Positions 18,702 through 26,464 of a stretch of DNA of 64,000 nt are shown here, piece by piece; the stretch's first letter is position 1, and each line of letters starts with the position of its first letter. Origin of the DNA: Streptomyces himalayensis subsp. himalayensis (GTDB lineage: Bacteria; Actinomycetota; Actinomycetes; Streptomycetales; Streptomycetaceae). The notes beneath the pieces were generated by a model. That model was given only the letters and a program-made list of their open reading frames with translations. It did not search any database and was not told where the DNA came from. The stretch covers positions 62,001 through 126,000 of the forward strand of contig NZ_JACEHE010000011.1 in the NCBI RefSeq assembly GCF_013778455.1, read 5' to 3'. The position numbers were made by a program, and so were the translations under genes.

Positions 18702-20282
18702 TCAGTCGTTCGCGAACCGTGCCCTGAGCTGGCCCTTGAGCACCTTCTGGCTTGCGTTGCGCGGCAGTTCACCGACGAAGAGGACGTGCCGCGGCACCTT
18801 GAAGTTGGCCATGTGGGCGCGCGCCCACGCGATGACGTCCGCCTCGGTCGTCTGGTGGCCGGGCTTGAGGACCACGAAGGCGCAGCCGACCTCGCCGAGT
18901 CGCTCGTCCGGTACGCCGATCACGGCGGCCTGCTGGACCGGCTCACAGCCGAGCAGCAGCTTCTCGATCTCGGCGGGGTAGGCGTTGAAGCCGCCGACGA
19001 TGTACATGTCCTTCTTGCGGTCGACGATCGACAGGTTGCCGTCCGCGTCGAGCACGCCGATGTCCCCGGTGCGCAACCAGCCGTCCGGGCCGATCGCCGC
19101 CGCCGTGGCCTCGGGTTCCTCCCAGTAGCCGCGGGTCACGTTGTAGCCGCGTACCTGGACCTCGCCCGCTTCCCCGGCGGGCAGGGCCTGCCCCTGGTCG
19201 TCCGCGATCCGCACCTCCACGTCGGGGATCGGGCGCCCGGTGGTGCGGGCCACCGTCGGCGCTTCGTCCCCGATCCGGGTGGTTGTCACCAGGGCAGACG
19301 ACTCGGTGAGGCCGTAGGCGCTCATCACGATGTCGAAGGACAGGTCGTCCTTTATGGCGTGGATGAGCGGTTCAGGGATGGTGGTGCCGCCCGTCATGGA
19401 GACCCGCAGCGAGGACACGTCGTGGTCGGGCCTGCTCGGATGGTTGATCAGATCCTGGAAGATCGTCGGCGGCCCGAGCAGGATGCTGACCTTCTCCCTG
19501 CTGATCAGCTCCAGCGCCTGGCCCGCGTCGAACAGCCGCATGGGGATCACGGTGACGCCGTGGATGAGCGACGCGAGCCAGCCCGCCTTGTAGCCGAAGC
19601 AGTGGAAGAACGGCGGGATCACCAGGAACGTGTCGGAGTCGGTGAAGGTGTACTCCTCGGACATCCAGCCGTAGGCGCGCAGCGACTGGCCGTGGGTGAG
19701 GATCACGCCCTTGGGGTGGCCGGTGGTCCCCGATGTGAACATCACGTCGGAGATGTCGTCGGGGGTCAGGCGGTCGATGGCGGCGTTCGCGTCGGCGTGG
19801 GGTGTGCGCTCGCCTCCGTCGAGAAAGCCAGCCCAGTCCAGGTCCGCCGGTCCCTGCGGGCCGAGGATCGACACGGTGGTGCGCAGTGCGGGCAGGTCCG
19901 GGTCCTCCTTGAGCAGGTCGTCGATGTAGTCGGTGCCGAGGAACGACGACGCGAAGAGCGCCTTCGCCTCGGACTTGCGCAGGATGTACGAGAGTTCGGC
20001 CGCCTTGAAGCGGGTGTTGAGAGGGACGACGATGCCCCCGGCGCCGTGGATGCCGAGCGCGGCGACGATCCACTCCGCGGAGTTGGGCGCGCACAGGCCC
20101 ACACGGTCGCCCGGCCCGATGCCGAGCGCGAGCGCCGCTCGCACGGAGCGCACCATCTGCCGCTCCAGCTCTCGGAAGCTCCAGCGGAGGTCACCGTCGA
20201 CGAGGGCCGGCGCGTCGCCGAAGCGCTGGGCGGCGCGCCGTATGACGTGCGGGATGCTGCGGTACTCCTGGTCGTATCGCAT
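18702..20282 (-). CDS. FadD3-like acyl-CoA synthetase
   Basis: A 526-residue AMP-dependent ligase. Motifs are MFTSGTTGHPKGVILTH, PPFFHCFGYKAG, SAYGLTESSA, LRTGDIG, DRKKDMYIVGGFNAYPAEIE and the lysine segment NASQKVLKGQL. Architecture and motifs closely match the ligase at 7630-9063, suggesting paralogues acting on related acids. ATG 20282 is taken; an upstream extension would be unlike the family. It is the fourth gene of the nine-gene operon and lies 58 nt after the acyl-CoA dehydrogenase. Confidence 0.92.
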   Translation of the reverse strand: MRYDQEYRSIPHVIRRAAQRFGDAPALVDGDLRWSFRELERQMVRSVRAALALGIGPGDRVGLCAPNSAEWIVAALGIHGAGGIVVPLNTRFKAAELSYILRKSEAKALFASSFLGTDYIDDLLKEDPDLPALRTTVSILGPQGPADLDWAGFLDGGERTPHADANAAIDRLTPDDISDVMFTSGTTGHPKGVILTHGQSLRAYGWMSEEYTFTDSDTFLVIPPFFHCFGYKAGWLASLIHGVTVIPMRLFDAGQALELISREKVSILLGPPTIFQDLINHPSRPDHDVSSLRVSMTGGTTIPEPLIHAIKDDLSFDIVMSAYGLTESSALVTTTRIGDEAPTVARTTGRPIPDVEVRIADDQGQALPAGEAGEVQVRGYNVTRGYWEEPEATAAAIGPDGWLRTGDIGVLDADGNLSIVDRKKDMYIVGGFNAYPAEIEKLLLGCEPVQQAAVIGVPDERLGEVGCAFVVLKPGHQTTEADVIAWARAHMANFKVPRHVLFVGELPRNASQKVLKGQLRARFAND

Positions 20283-20340
20283 GGTCGGCTCCGATCGGCT
20301 GAACGCTGGGGTGCTGTGGAAACCCGCGAGGAAATGCGGC

Positions 20341-21480
20341 CTATCCCGCCGACGGCAGGCGCAGCAGGCGCTTGGCGATGATGTTCCGCTGGATCTGCGA
20401 GGTGCCGCCGTACACGGAGGCGGCCCTGGAGTAGAGGTACTCGCCGAACACCTCGCCGCCCTCACGGAACAGCTCCTCGGGAAGCACCTTGAGTGCCGTC
20501 TCGTACAGCCGCTGCTCGGTGCGGGTCATCAGCAGCTTGTCGACGGACGACTCGGGGCCCGCGCCCTGCCCGGCCAGGCGTTCGGCGGTGCGGCGGCGGG
20601 CGTGGGCGACCAGCACCTGGTAGTCGGCGACGCACCGGCCGACCGCCGAGGCCAGCCCGTCCGGCAGGTCGTCCCGGCGGTCCTGGAGCACCTGCCGCAG
20701 GCGCTCCAGGAGCAGCCCGTACTTGGAGAGGTGGCCGGTGTCGAGGGCGTTGCGCTCGTAGTTGACGGTGGTCATGGCGAGCGGCCAGCCGTCGCCCTCG
20801 GCGCCGATGCGCTCGTCCTCCTCGATCCGCACGTCGTCGAGGAACAGTTCGCAGAACTCGTCGTCACCGTTCGCGGCGCGCAGCGGCCGTACGGTCACGC
20901 CTTCGCGGTCCAGCGGGAGGACGAAGGCCGAGAGGGAGGAGTGCGCGGGCGCGGACCGGTCGGTGCGGGCGAGCAGCAGGCAGTAGTCCGAGTACTGGGC
21001 GTAGCTGGTCCACAGTTTCTGGCCGCGGACGGTGTAGTGGCCGTCGTGCCGTTCGGCGTACGTGCTCATCCCGGCCAGGTCCGAGCCCGCGCCGGGTTCG
21101 CTGAAGCCCTGGCACCACACGTCGTCGCCGGACAGCATCCGCGGCAGCAGCCGCAGCCGCTGCTCCTCGGAGCCGAACTCCAGCAGCGCGTGGGCGAGAT
21201 AGCCGATGCGCGGCACGCCGGGGGCGCGGCAGGCGCCCAGCTCGTCGCTGACCGCCACCTGGTGCAGCGCGGTCAGGCCGCGGCCGCCGTACCGCACCGG
21301 TACGTCCAGGCCGACCCAGCCGCCCGCGTGGAGCTGCCGGTGCCAGCGGTGCAGGAACACCGCCGCCGGCTCGTCCGGCAGCCGTTCGGGCAGCGGGTTC
21401 GCGGCCAGCCAGGCGCGGAACTCGCGGCGCAGCTGCTCGAGGTCGGCCGGATCGCCGAAGTCCAGCGTGTCGTCGGTCAC
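20341..21480 (-). CDS. Acyl-CoA dehydrogenase (probable alpha partner of a heteromeric pair)
   Basis: A 379-residue acyl-CoA dehydrogenase with GFSEPGAGSDLAGMSTYAE, LWTSYAQYSDYCLLLARTD, and YSRAASVYGGTSQIQRNIIAKRLL at the C-terminus. GTG 21480 is preferred over an ATG 39 nt upstream because GAGGAGG stands five bases before it. It follows a shorter dehydrogenase-like gene (328 residues). In mycobacterial steroid catabolism such adjacent long/short genes encode alpha2beta2 enzymes that share FAD sites, and the same assembly is inferred here. Confidence 0.9.
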   Translation of the reverse strand: MTDDTLDFGDPADLEQLRREFRAWLAANPLPERLPDEPAAVFLHRWHRQLHAGGWVGLDVPVRYGGRGLTALHQVAVSDELGACRAPGVPRIGYLAHALLEFGSEEQRLRLLPRMLSGDDVWCQGFSEPGAGSDLAGMSTYAERHDGHYTVRGQKLWTSYAQYSDYCLLLARTDRSAPAHSSLSAFVLPLDREGVTVRPLRAANGDDEFCELFLDDVRIEEDERIGAEGDGWPLAMTTVNYERNALDTGHLSKYGLLLERLRQVLQDRRDDLPDGLASAVGRCVADYQVLVAHARRRTAERLAGQGAGPESSVDKLLMTRTEQRLYETALKVLPEELFREGGEVFGEYLYSRAASVYGGTSQIQRNIIAKRLLRLPSAG

Positions 21481-21556
21481 GGTGCCTCCTCGGGAGGTCG
21501 TGTCTGCTCGGGAGTTCATGTCTGGTGTCGTCCCGTGTCACTGCTGCCCGGGCGAG

Positions 21557-22543
21557 TCATGCCTGCGCCGGCGCGGCGAGTACGGGCAGCAGATCCGCGG
21601 AACGGGCCAGCACGGTGGCGCCGAGCAGGACCCGGCGCAGATACAGGTGGGCGGTGTGCTCCCAGGTCTGCGCGATGCCGCCGAACACCTGCATCCCGGT
21701 GTAGACCGCCTCGACGGCAGACTCGTTCGCCTCGGCCTTCGCCACGCGGGCGGCGGCGAGGGCGGCTTCGGGCGGCGCGTGGTCGAGGCACCAGGCCGCG
21801 TACCGGACGGCGCTCGTGCAGGCTTCCACGGCGACGGTGGCGTCGGCGAGCAGGTGCTGCACGGCCTGGAAAGAGCCGATAGGACGCCCGTACTGGGTGC
21901 GTTCGCGGGCGTAGTCAGTGCTCTGCGCGAGGAATGAGCGGGCGCCGCCTACCAGTTCACTGGTGACCATCACGAGCGCCCACGCCTGCCAGTACTGCCG
22001 ACGTTCGGCGTCGAGTCGCCCGAGGACGGCGGGAGGGGCGTCGGAGCGCAGGGCGCGGACGGTGCGCAGCGGGTCGGTGGTCGGGGTGGGGGTGCCAAGG
22101 CCGGACCAGCGCACTGTGCCGTCGTCCGCGACCCACAGCGCCCCGTCGGCGCCCTGGCAGTCCCAGCCCACCAGGTCCGCACCGTCCGTGGTGCCACGGC
22201 CCGGAAGCCGCAGGTCGCGTGCGAGCGCCACGGTCGGTACACCGTCGCACGTCACTGGGCCGTCTTCGGCTTCCAACAGCCGCAGCAGCTCCGGGGCCAG
22301 CAGCCCGGTGCCGAGGAAGGACGTGGCCAGCGGATACCGGCCGTGTTCCTCGGCGAGCAGCGCGCACTCCTGCGCGGTGGCCGATGGCGGTGTGGACGCG
22401 CGCAGTTCGGCCAGGCCGAGCGCGTCGAGCGCCTGCTGCGCGGCCGCCCGGTCGGCGGGCTTCACCTCCGCCGAAGCACATCGGTACCGCTCGGCGAAGG
22501 CCCGCAGCGCCTCGCGTACCAGCCGGAACTCCTCCGTCTCCAC
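21557..22543 (-). CDS. Short acyl-CoA dehydrogenase-like subunit (probable beta partner)
   Basis: A 328-residue protein with the acyl-CoA dehydrogenase fold but a reduced N-terminal and middle region. The recognisable parts are the C-terminal helices: ERTQYGRPIGSFQAVQHLLAD, and QVFGGIAQTWEHTAHLYLRR, which replaces the usual GGxGYxxE. The short middle domain and pairing with the next gene suggest the non-homotetrameric type seen in alpha2beta2 dehydrogenases. GTG 22543 lies three bases after the preceding hydratase stop. Confidence 0.87.
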   Translation of the reverse strand: METEEFRLVREALRAFAERYRCASAEVKPADRAAAQQALDALGLAELRASTPPSATAQECALLAEEHGRYPLATSFLGTGLLAPELLRLLEAEDGPVTCDGVPTVALARDLRLPGRGTTDGADLVGWDCQGADGALWVADDGTVRWSGLGTPTPTTDPLRTVRALRSDAPPAVLGRLDAERRQYWQAWALVMVTSELVGGARSFLAQSTDYARERTQYGRPIGSFQAVQHLLADATVAVEACTSAVRYAAWCLDHAPPEAALAAARVAKAEANESAVEAVYTGMQVFGGIAQTWEHTAHLYLRRVLLGATVLARSADLLPVLAAPAQA

Positions 22544-22546
22544 GCT

Positions 22547-23347
22547 CTACGCCTCCTGGGTCTCGGACGCGCGGCTCTTGTCGCCGGACGCCAGCTTGCT
22601 GACGATCTGCAGGTATTCGGGGCTCGCCATGGTGGACTGCTCGGCCATCAGCGCCGCCTCCATGCCGCCGCGGGACACCTGCTCCACCACCACGGCGAGC
22701 GCCGCTTTGGTGGCGCGCAGCGCCTGGGCGGGCTGGGCGGCCAACCGGTGCGCCAGCGCCAGCGCCTCGCGTTCCAGCTCGGCGGCGGGGACCACACGGT
22801 TGGCCAGACCCAGCTCGACGGCCTTCGCGGCCGGTATGCGGTCGCCGGTGAACAAGTACTCCTTTGCCCGCAGAAGGCTGGTGAGCAGCGGCCACAGGGT
22901 GACGCCGCCGTCGCCCGCCACCAGGCCGACCGATACATGCGGATCGGCGAGGTAGGCGTCGTCCGCGATCAGGACGAGATCGCAGCCGAGTGCGAGGCTG
23001 CAACCAAGGCCGACCGCCGGCCCGTTCACGGCCGCGACAACCGGCAGTGGGAAGCGGATCATCTCCGTCTGGATCGCCCGGTCAAGGCGGATGGAGCGGT
23101 CCCGCAGCGCGGGGTCGCTGTGGTGGCGCAGCAGGTGGCCGAAGTCGCCACCGGCGCTGAAGGCGCGGCCGGCGCCGGTCAGCACCACGGCGCGGGCCGC
23201 GTCGTCGGCCGCGAGCTCGCGCCACACCTCCGCAAGGCGGCGGTGCAGCTCTTCGGACACGCCGTTCAGCTGGTCTGGTCGATTGAGCGTGACGATGCGG
23301 ACGTCGCCGTCCGCGGTCACGGTCAGGACGGAGCTTTCGTCGCCCAT
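22547..23347 (-). CDS. Enoyl-CoA hydratase/isomerase
   Basis: A 266-residue crotonase. TLNRPDQLNGVSEEL opens the fold, GRAFSAGGDFGHLL and NGPAVGLGCSLALGCDLV form the oxyanion hole, and DPHVSVGLVAGDGGVTLWP is the active-site loop. ATG 23347 gives the standard start; longer forms would run into the promoter. This is the first gene of a nine-gene minus-strand operon. The palindrome GGTCAGACC lies 66 nt upstream and probably binds the neighbouring GntR regulator. Confidence 0.9.
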   Translation of the reverse strand: MGDESSVLTVTADGDVRIVTLNRPDQLNGVSEELHRRLAEVWRELAADDAARAVVLTGAGRAFSAGGDFGHLLRHHSDPALRDRSIRLDRAIQTEMIRFPLPVVAAVNGPAVGLGCSLALGCDLVLIADDAYLADPHVSVGLVAGDGGVTLWPLLTSLLRAKEYLFTGDRIPAAKAVELGLANRVVPAAELEREALALAHRLAAQPAQALRATKAALAVVVEQVSRGGMEAALMAEQSTMASPEYLQIVSKLASGDKSRASETQEA

Positions 23348-23409
23348 GGGACCCCATCTCCGAAAAGCCGTCCGGCGGCCGTGCAGCCACCGCAACCTCA
23401 GCTCACGCT

Positions 23410-23422
23410 AAAGGTCAGACCG
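23410..23422. promoter_or_regulatory. GntR-type operator upstream of the nine-gene operon
   Basis: AAAGGTCAGACCG contains GGTC-A-GACC, a form typical of FadR/FCD-class GntR sites. An almost identical sequence lies at 25692-25704 at a similar distance from the other acyl-CoA dehydrogenase unit, on either side of the gntR gene. Confidence 0.65.
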
Positions 23423-23507
23423 AATAGGTGTCAATGCTCTTACCGCTTAGTGTAAACGGGGTTCTCGCTCATGTGCCTGCCTCGTCGCGTGAACGGTCGG
23501 CGCAAGG

Positions 23508-24332
23508 TCAGTCGGCCTCTGGCGGGGCCAACTCGCCCTCCACACCTGCCAGGTCGAGGCTCTCCCGGGAGTCGACCCGCGCGGCGGCCCGCGCGAAGCC
23601 GCAGACGTGGCGCTCCATGCGCCGTCTGGCCGCGGCCGGGTCGCCATCCCGGATCGCCTTCGCGATGCTCGCGTGGGCCCGCGCGGTGACGGCGCGGATC
23701 TCCGCGTCCATGAACTGCTGGATGTCGGTCGCGGCGTAGATCGACTGCGACAGGGCGCTCATGAACCCGATGAGCAGCTCGTTCCCCGAGGCCCGTGCGA
23801 CCGCCGTGTGCCAGCGCACGTTGGCGCGCAGGAACTGGGGGATGTCCTCGCCCGCCTCGACCAGTTCCGTGTGCGCCGCGTCCATTTCCACGAGGTCGTG
23901 GTCCGTGCGCCTGCCGGCCGCCAGCGCGGCGCACGCGGGTTCCATGGCCTCGCGGGTCTCGTGCAGGGCGTCCAGCCGGATCTGCTGGCCCCGGATCACC
24001 AACTGCACCGTACTCGCCAGCGATTGGTGGTCGGGGCGGTGTACGAAGGCCCCGCCGCCGCGTCCCGGTCTGATGCGCAGCAGCCGCTCCACTTCCAGGA
24101 TGCGCAGGGCCTCCCGGACGGTGGCGCGGCTGAGTCCGGTCTGCTCCACGAGCTGTCGCTCCGGCGGCAGTGGCATCCCCTCGGGGAACTCGCCGGACAG
24201 GATCCGCTCGCGTACCTCGGCGGCCAGCACGTCGGACGCCTTCGGCACGCTCAGGGCATCGAAGCGGGCTCTCGAGCGGTCGGGCGTGCCACGTCCTGCG
24301 GGTGCCGGGGAGGGGGGCTCGGCGCTGTGCAC
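23508..24332 (-). CDS. GntR-family (FadR/FCD-type) transcriptional regulator
   Basis: A 274-residue regulator. The winged helix covers about residues 35-105 (VLAAEVRERILSGEFPEGMPLPPERQ, then LSRATVREALRILE). An all-helical FCD ligand domain follows, with the metal/ligand histidines in WHTAVARASGNELL and ARAHASIAKAI. GTG 24332 is chosen for GAAAGG upstream. It lies downstream of an acyl-CoA dehydrogenase on the same strand and faces away from mftR. Two GGTCAGACC sites around it suggest that it represses both the dehydrogenase-gntR unit and the nine-gene operon. The inducer is probably an acid or acyl-CoA of the pathway. Confidence 0.9.
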   Translation of the reverse strand: MHSAEPPSPAPAGRGTPDRSRARFDALSVPKASDVLAAEVRERILSGEFPEGMPLPPERQLVEQTGLSRATVREALRILEVERLLRIRPGRGGGAFVHRPDHQSLASTVQLVIRGQQIRLDALHETREAMEPACAALAAGRRTDHDLVEMDAAHTELVEAGEDIPQFLRANVRWHTAVARASGNELLIGFMSALSQSIYAATDIQQFMDAEIRAVTARAHASIAKAIRDGDPAAARRRMERHVCGFARAAARVDSRESLDLAGVEGELAPPEAD

Positions 24333-24451
24333 GGGTTCAAGCCTTTCGCGTTCGTCGCGGCCGCGGTCCCACGGGCCACGGTCCGGCCCGGGGTGCGGGC
24401 TCCGGCTGAACCATTCAACAACTGTCGGTCTAGGGCCGGGTGGTCCGCCCG

Positions 24452-25618
24452 TCAGTAGCTCCTTGGCATGCCCAGCACGTGCGACCCCAGATAGTTGAGG
24501 ACCATCTCCTGGCTGATCGGTGCGATCTTGAGGAGGCGGGCCTCCCGGAAGTACCGCGCGACGGCGTACTCCTCGGCGTATCCCATGCCGCCATGGGTCT
24601 GCAGCGCTCGGTCGGCGGCGGCGAAACCGGCGTCCGCGCACAGGTACTTGGCGGTGTTCGCCTCGCGCCCGCACGGCTGACCGTTGTCGTAGAGCCAGGT
24701 GGCCTTCCGCAGCACGAGCTCGGCGGCGTCCAGTCGGGCCAGCGAGTCCGCAAGCGGAAACTGGATGCCCTGGTTCATTCCGATCGGCCGGCCGAACACC
24801 ACGCGCTCCCCGCCGTACTTGACCGCCCGGTCGAGCGCGACCCGGCCGAGCCCGAGCGCCTCGGCGGCGATCAGCATCCGCTCGGGGTTGAGGCCGTCGA
24901 GGAGATAGCGGAAGCCCTCGCCCTCCTCGCCGACCCGGTCCTCGACGGGCACCCTCAGGCCGTCGATGAACACCTCGTTCGAAGTGACCGCGTTCCGGCC
25001 CATCTTGGGGATCGGGCGGATGTCGACGCGGCTGCGGTCCAGGTCGGTCAGGAACAGCGTCATGCCGTCCGTCTTCCGTGCCACCTCGTCGATCCGCGAC
25101 GTGCGCGTCAGCAGCAGGATCTTCTCCGACTCCATGGCCTTCGAGATCCACACCTTGCGTCCGTCCACCACGTAGTGGTCGCCCTCGCGGCGTGCGAACG
25201 TGGTGATGCGTGACGTGTCCAGACCCGCGCCCGGTTCGGTCACACCGAAGCAGACGTGCAGGTCGCCGGTGGCTATCCGGGGCAGAGTACGCCGCTTCAG
25301 TTCCTCCGAGCCGTGCACCACCACGGGGTGCATGCCGAAGATGGACAGGTGGATGGCGCTCGCGGCGTTCATGCCGCCGCCCGAGCGCGCGACCTCTTCG
25401 AGCAGCAGGGTCGCCTCGGTGATGCCGAGGCCGTGCCCCCCGTACTCCTCGGGAATCGTCAGCCCCAGCCAGCCGCCGCCCGCGACGGCGGCGTAGAACT
25501 CGGCCGGGAACTCGTGGTCCCGGTCCTTCTGCATCCAGTAGTGGTCGTCGAATTCGCGGACGAGTCCGGCGACGGCTTTGCGGATCGTTTCCTGGTCTTC
25601 GGTGAGTTGAAAGTCCAC
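24452..25618 (-). CDS. Acyl-CoA dehydrogenase
   Basis: A 388-residue dehydrogenase with VTEPGAGLDTSRITTFA (Leu in place of the usual Ser in EPGxGSD), KVWISKAMESEKILLLTRT, GRPIGMNQGIQFPLAD, and LQTHGGMGYAEEYAVARYFREARLLKIAPIS at the C-terminus. ATG 25627 is also in frame, but GGAGG touches it. GTG 25618 has the same GGAGG at a workable distance and gives the usual VDFQLTEDQE start. The leader contains a 28-bp palindromic hairpin and the GntR-type operator. It is probably co-transcribed with gntR. Confidence 0.9.
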   Translation of the reverse strand: MDFQLTEDQETIRKAVAGLVREFDDHYWMQKDRDHEFPAEFYAAVAGGGWLGLTIPEEYGGHGLGITEATLLLEEVARSGGGMNAASAIHLSIFGMHPVVVHGSEELKRRTLPRIATGDLHVCFGVTEPGAGLDTSRITTFARREGDHYVVDGRKVWISKAMESEKILLLTRTSRIDEVARKTDGMTLFLTDLDRSRVDIRPIPKMGRNAVTSNEVFIDGLRVPVEDRVGEEGEGFRYLLDGLNPERMLIAAEALGLGRVALDRAVKYGGERVVFGRPIGMNQGIQFPLADSLARLDAAELVLRKATWLYDNGQPCGREANTAKYLCADAGFAAADRALQTHGGMGYAEEYAVARYFREARLLKIAPISQEMVLNYLGSHVLGMPRSY

Positions 25619-25637
25619 GGTACGCATGCCTCCGCAG

Positions 25638-25676
25638 CCTGGGGGCACCTCCCAGGCCCTTAAGGCACTGGGGGAG
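25638..25676. repeat. Palindromic intergenic element / leader hairpin
   Basis: A GC-rich palindrome centred on TTAA (25661 region), with arms CTCCCAG and CTGGGGGAG and an adjoining CTGGGGGCACCTCCCAG. From memory, such elements are scattered between genes in Streptomyces. It lies between the operator and the start codon of the acyl-CoA dehydrogenase, so the transcript leader would fold strongly. Confidence 0.55.
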
Positions 25677-25691
25677 TGTGTGAAACATATC

Positions 25692-25704
25692 AAAGGTCAG
25701 ACCG
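25692..25704. promoter_or_regulatory. GntR-type operator upstream of the acyl-CoA dehydrogenase-gntR unit
   Basis: AAAGGTCAGACCG repeats the 13-bp sequence seen at 23410-23422 and is followed by GAAATAG, as the first copy is followed by AATAG. It is 77 nt before the dehydrogenase GTG and also 143 nt before mftR, which is transcribed the other way. Confidence 0.65.
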
Positions 25705-25846
25705 AAATAGTAGAGGAGGTGTGGCAGTTGCGTTCGGCGTTCGCCAGGCCGGTGGCACCGGGCAAGCGGCGCACTCCCGCCGTCACGCTGGCGTATGTTG
25801 TTGACGCCGCCGCATCACGGGACCGTCGCCCGGGGAAGGGAGAGCT

Positions 25847-26464
25847 GTGGAGCCGCCTTCGAGCACCCTCATCGCCGGCACGCCGGCCAGGAGCGGGCGC
25901 CCGCGTGCCACGTCGCGGGCCGACCTGGAGCGGTTGGGCTTCGAGCTGTTCGCGCGGCAAGGGTTCGACGAGACCACCGTCGACGACATCGCCGGCGCCG
26001 CCCGCATCAGCCGACGCACCTTCTTCCGCTACTTCGCGTCGAAGAACGACCTGGTGTGGGGCGACTTCGAGCATCAGCTGGCCAGGCTGCGAGACCTGCT
26101 GGACGCGGCAGACGCGAACACTCCGGTCATGGACGCCCTGCGGGAGGCCGTCGTCGAGTTCAACCGGTACGACGCCACCGATGTGCCGTGGCACCGGCAG
26201 CGCATGCAACTCATCCTGACCGTGCCCACCCTCCAGGCCGACGCCACCCTGCGCTATGCCTCGTGGCGCGCGATCGTCACCGAGTTCGTGGCGAAGCGCA
26301 TGGGCCTGCCGACCTCCGAGGTGTTGCCCCGGCTCTTCGGCTACACCTTGCTTGCTGCGGCGATCGCCGCCTACGAACACTGGCTGGCCGATGAGGAAGC
26401 CCAGTTGAGCGATCTGCTCGACCTGGCCATTCGGCAGGTCACCGACGGACTCGGCGCGGCTTAG
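25847..26464 (+). CDS. mftR: Mycofactocin system TetR-type regulator MftR
   Basis: A 205-residue TetR protein. The helix-turn-helix is in FDETTVDDIAGAARISRRTFFRYFASKNDLVWGD, read in pieces at about residues 40-75. RTFFRYFASKNDLVWGDF and the WHRQRMQLILTVPTLQ segment are very close to mycobacterial MftR. MftR represses the mycofactocin genes and is reported to respond to long-chain acyl-CoA, which suits this neighbourhood. GTG 25847 follows AAGGGAGA. Unusually, it is not next to mftA but convergent with the far end of the operon, and its last 26 nt overlap the 3' end of mftF. Confidence 0.9.
   Translation: MEPPSSTLIAGTPARSGRPRATSRADLERLGFELFARQGFDETTVDDIAGAARISRRTFFRYFASKNDLVWGDFEHQLARLRDLLDAADANTPVMDALREAVVEFNRYDATDVPWHRQRMQLILTVPTLQADATLRYASWRAIVTEFVAKRMGLPTSEVLPRLFGYTLLAAAIAAYEHWLADEEAQLSDLLDLAIRQVTDGLGAA

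Noticed and set aside
13417..25618. Interpretation as a canonical cholesterol/KstR2 cluster
   Set aside because: FadD3-like ligases, FadA6-like thiolase and paired dehydrogenases are reminiscent. However, the hallmark ring-cleavage genes and the ipdAB CoA-transferase pair are absent, so naming genes fadD3 or fadE30 is not justified.
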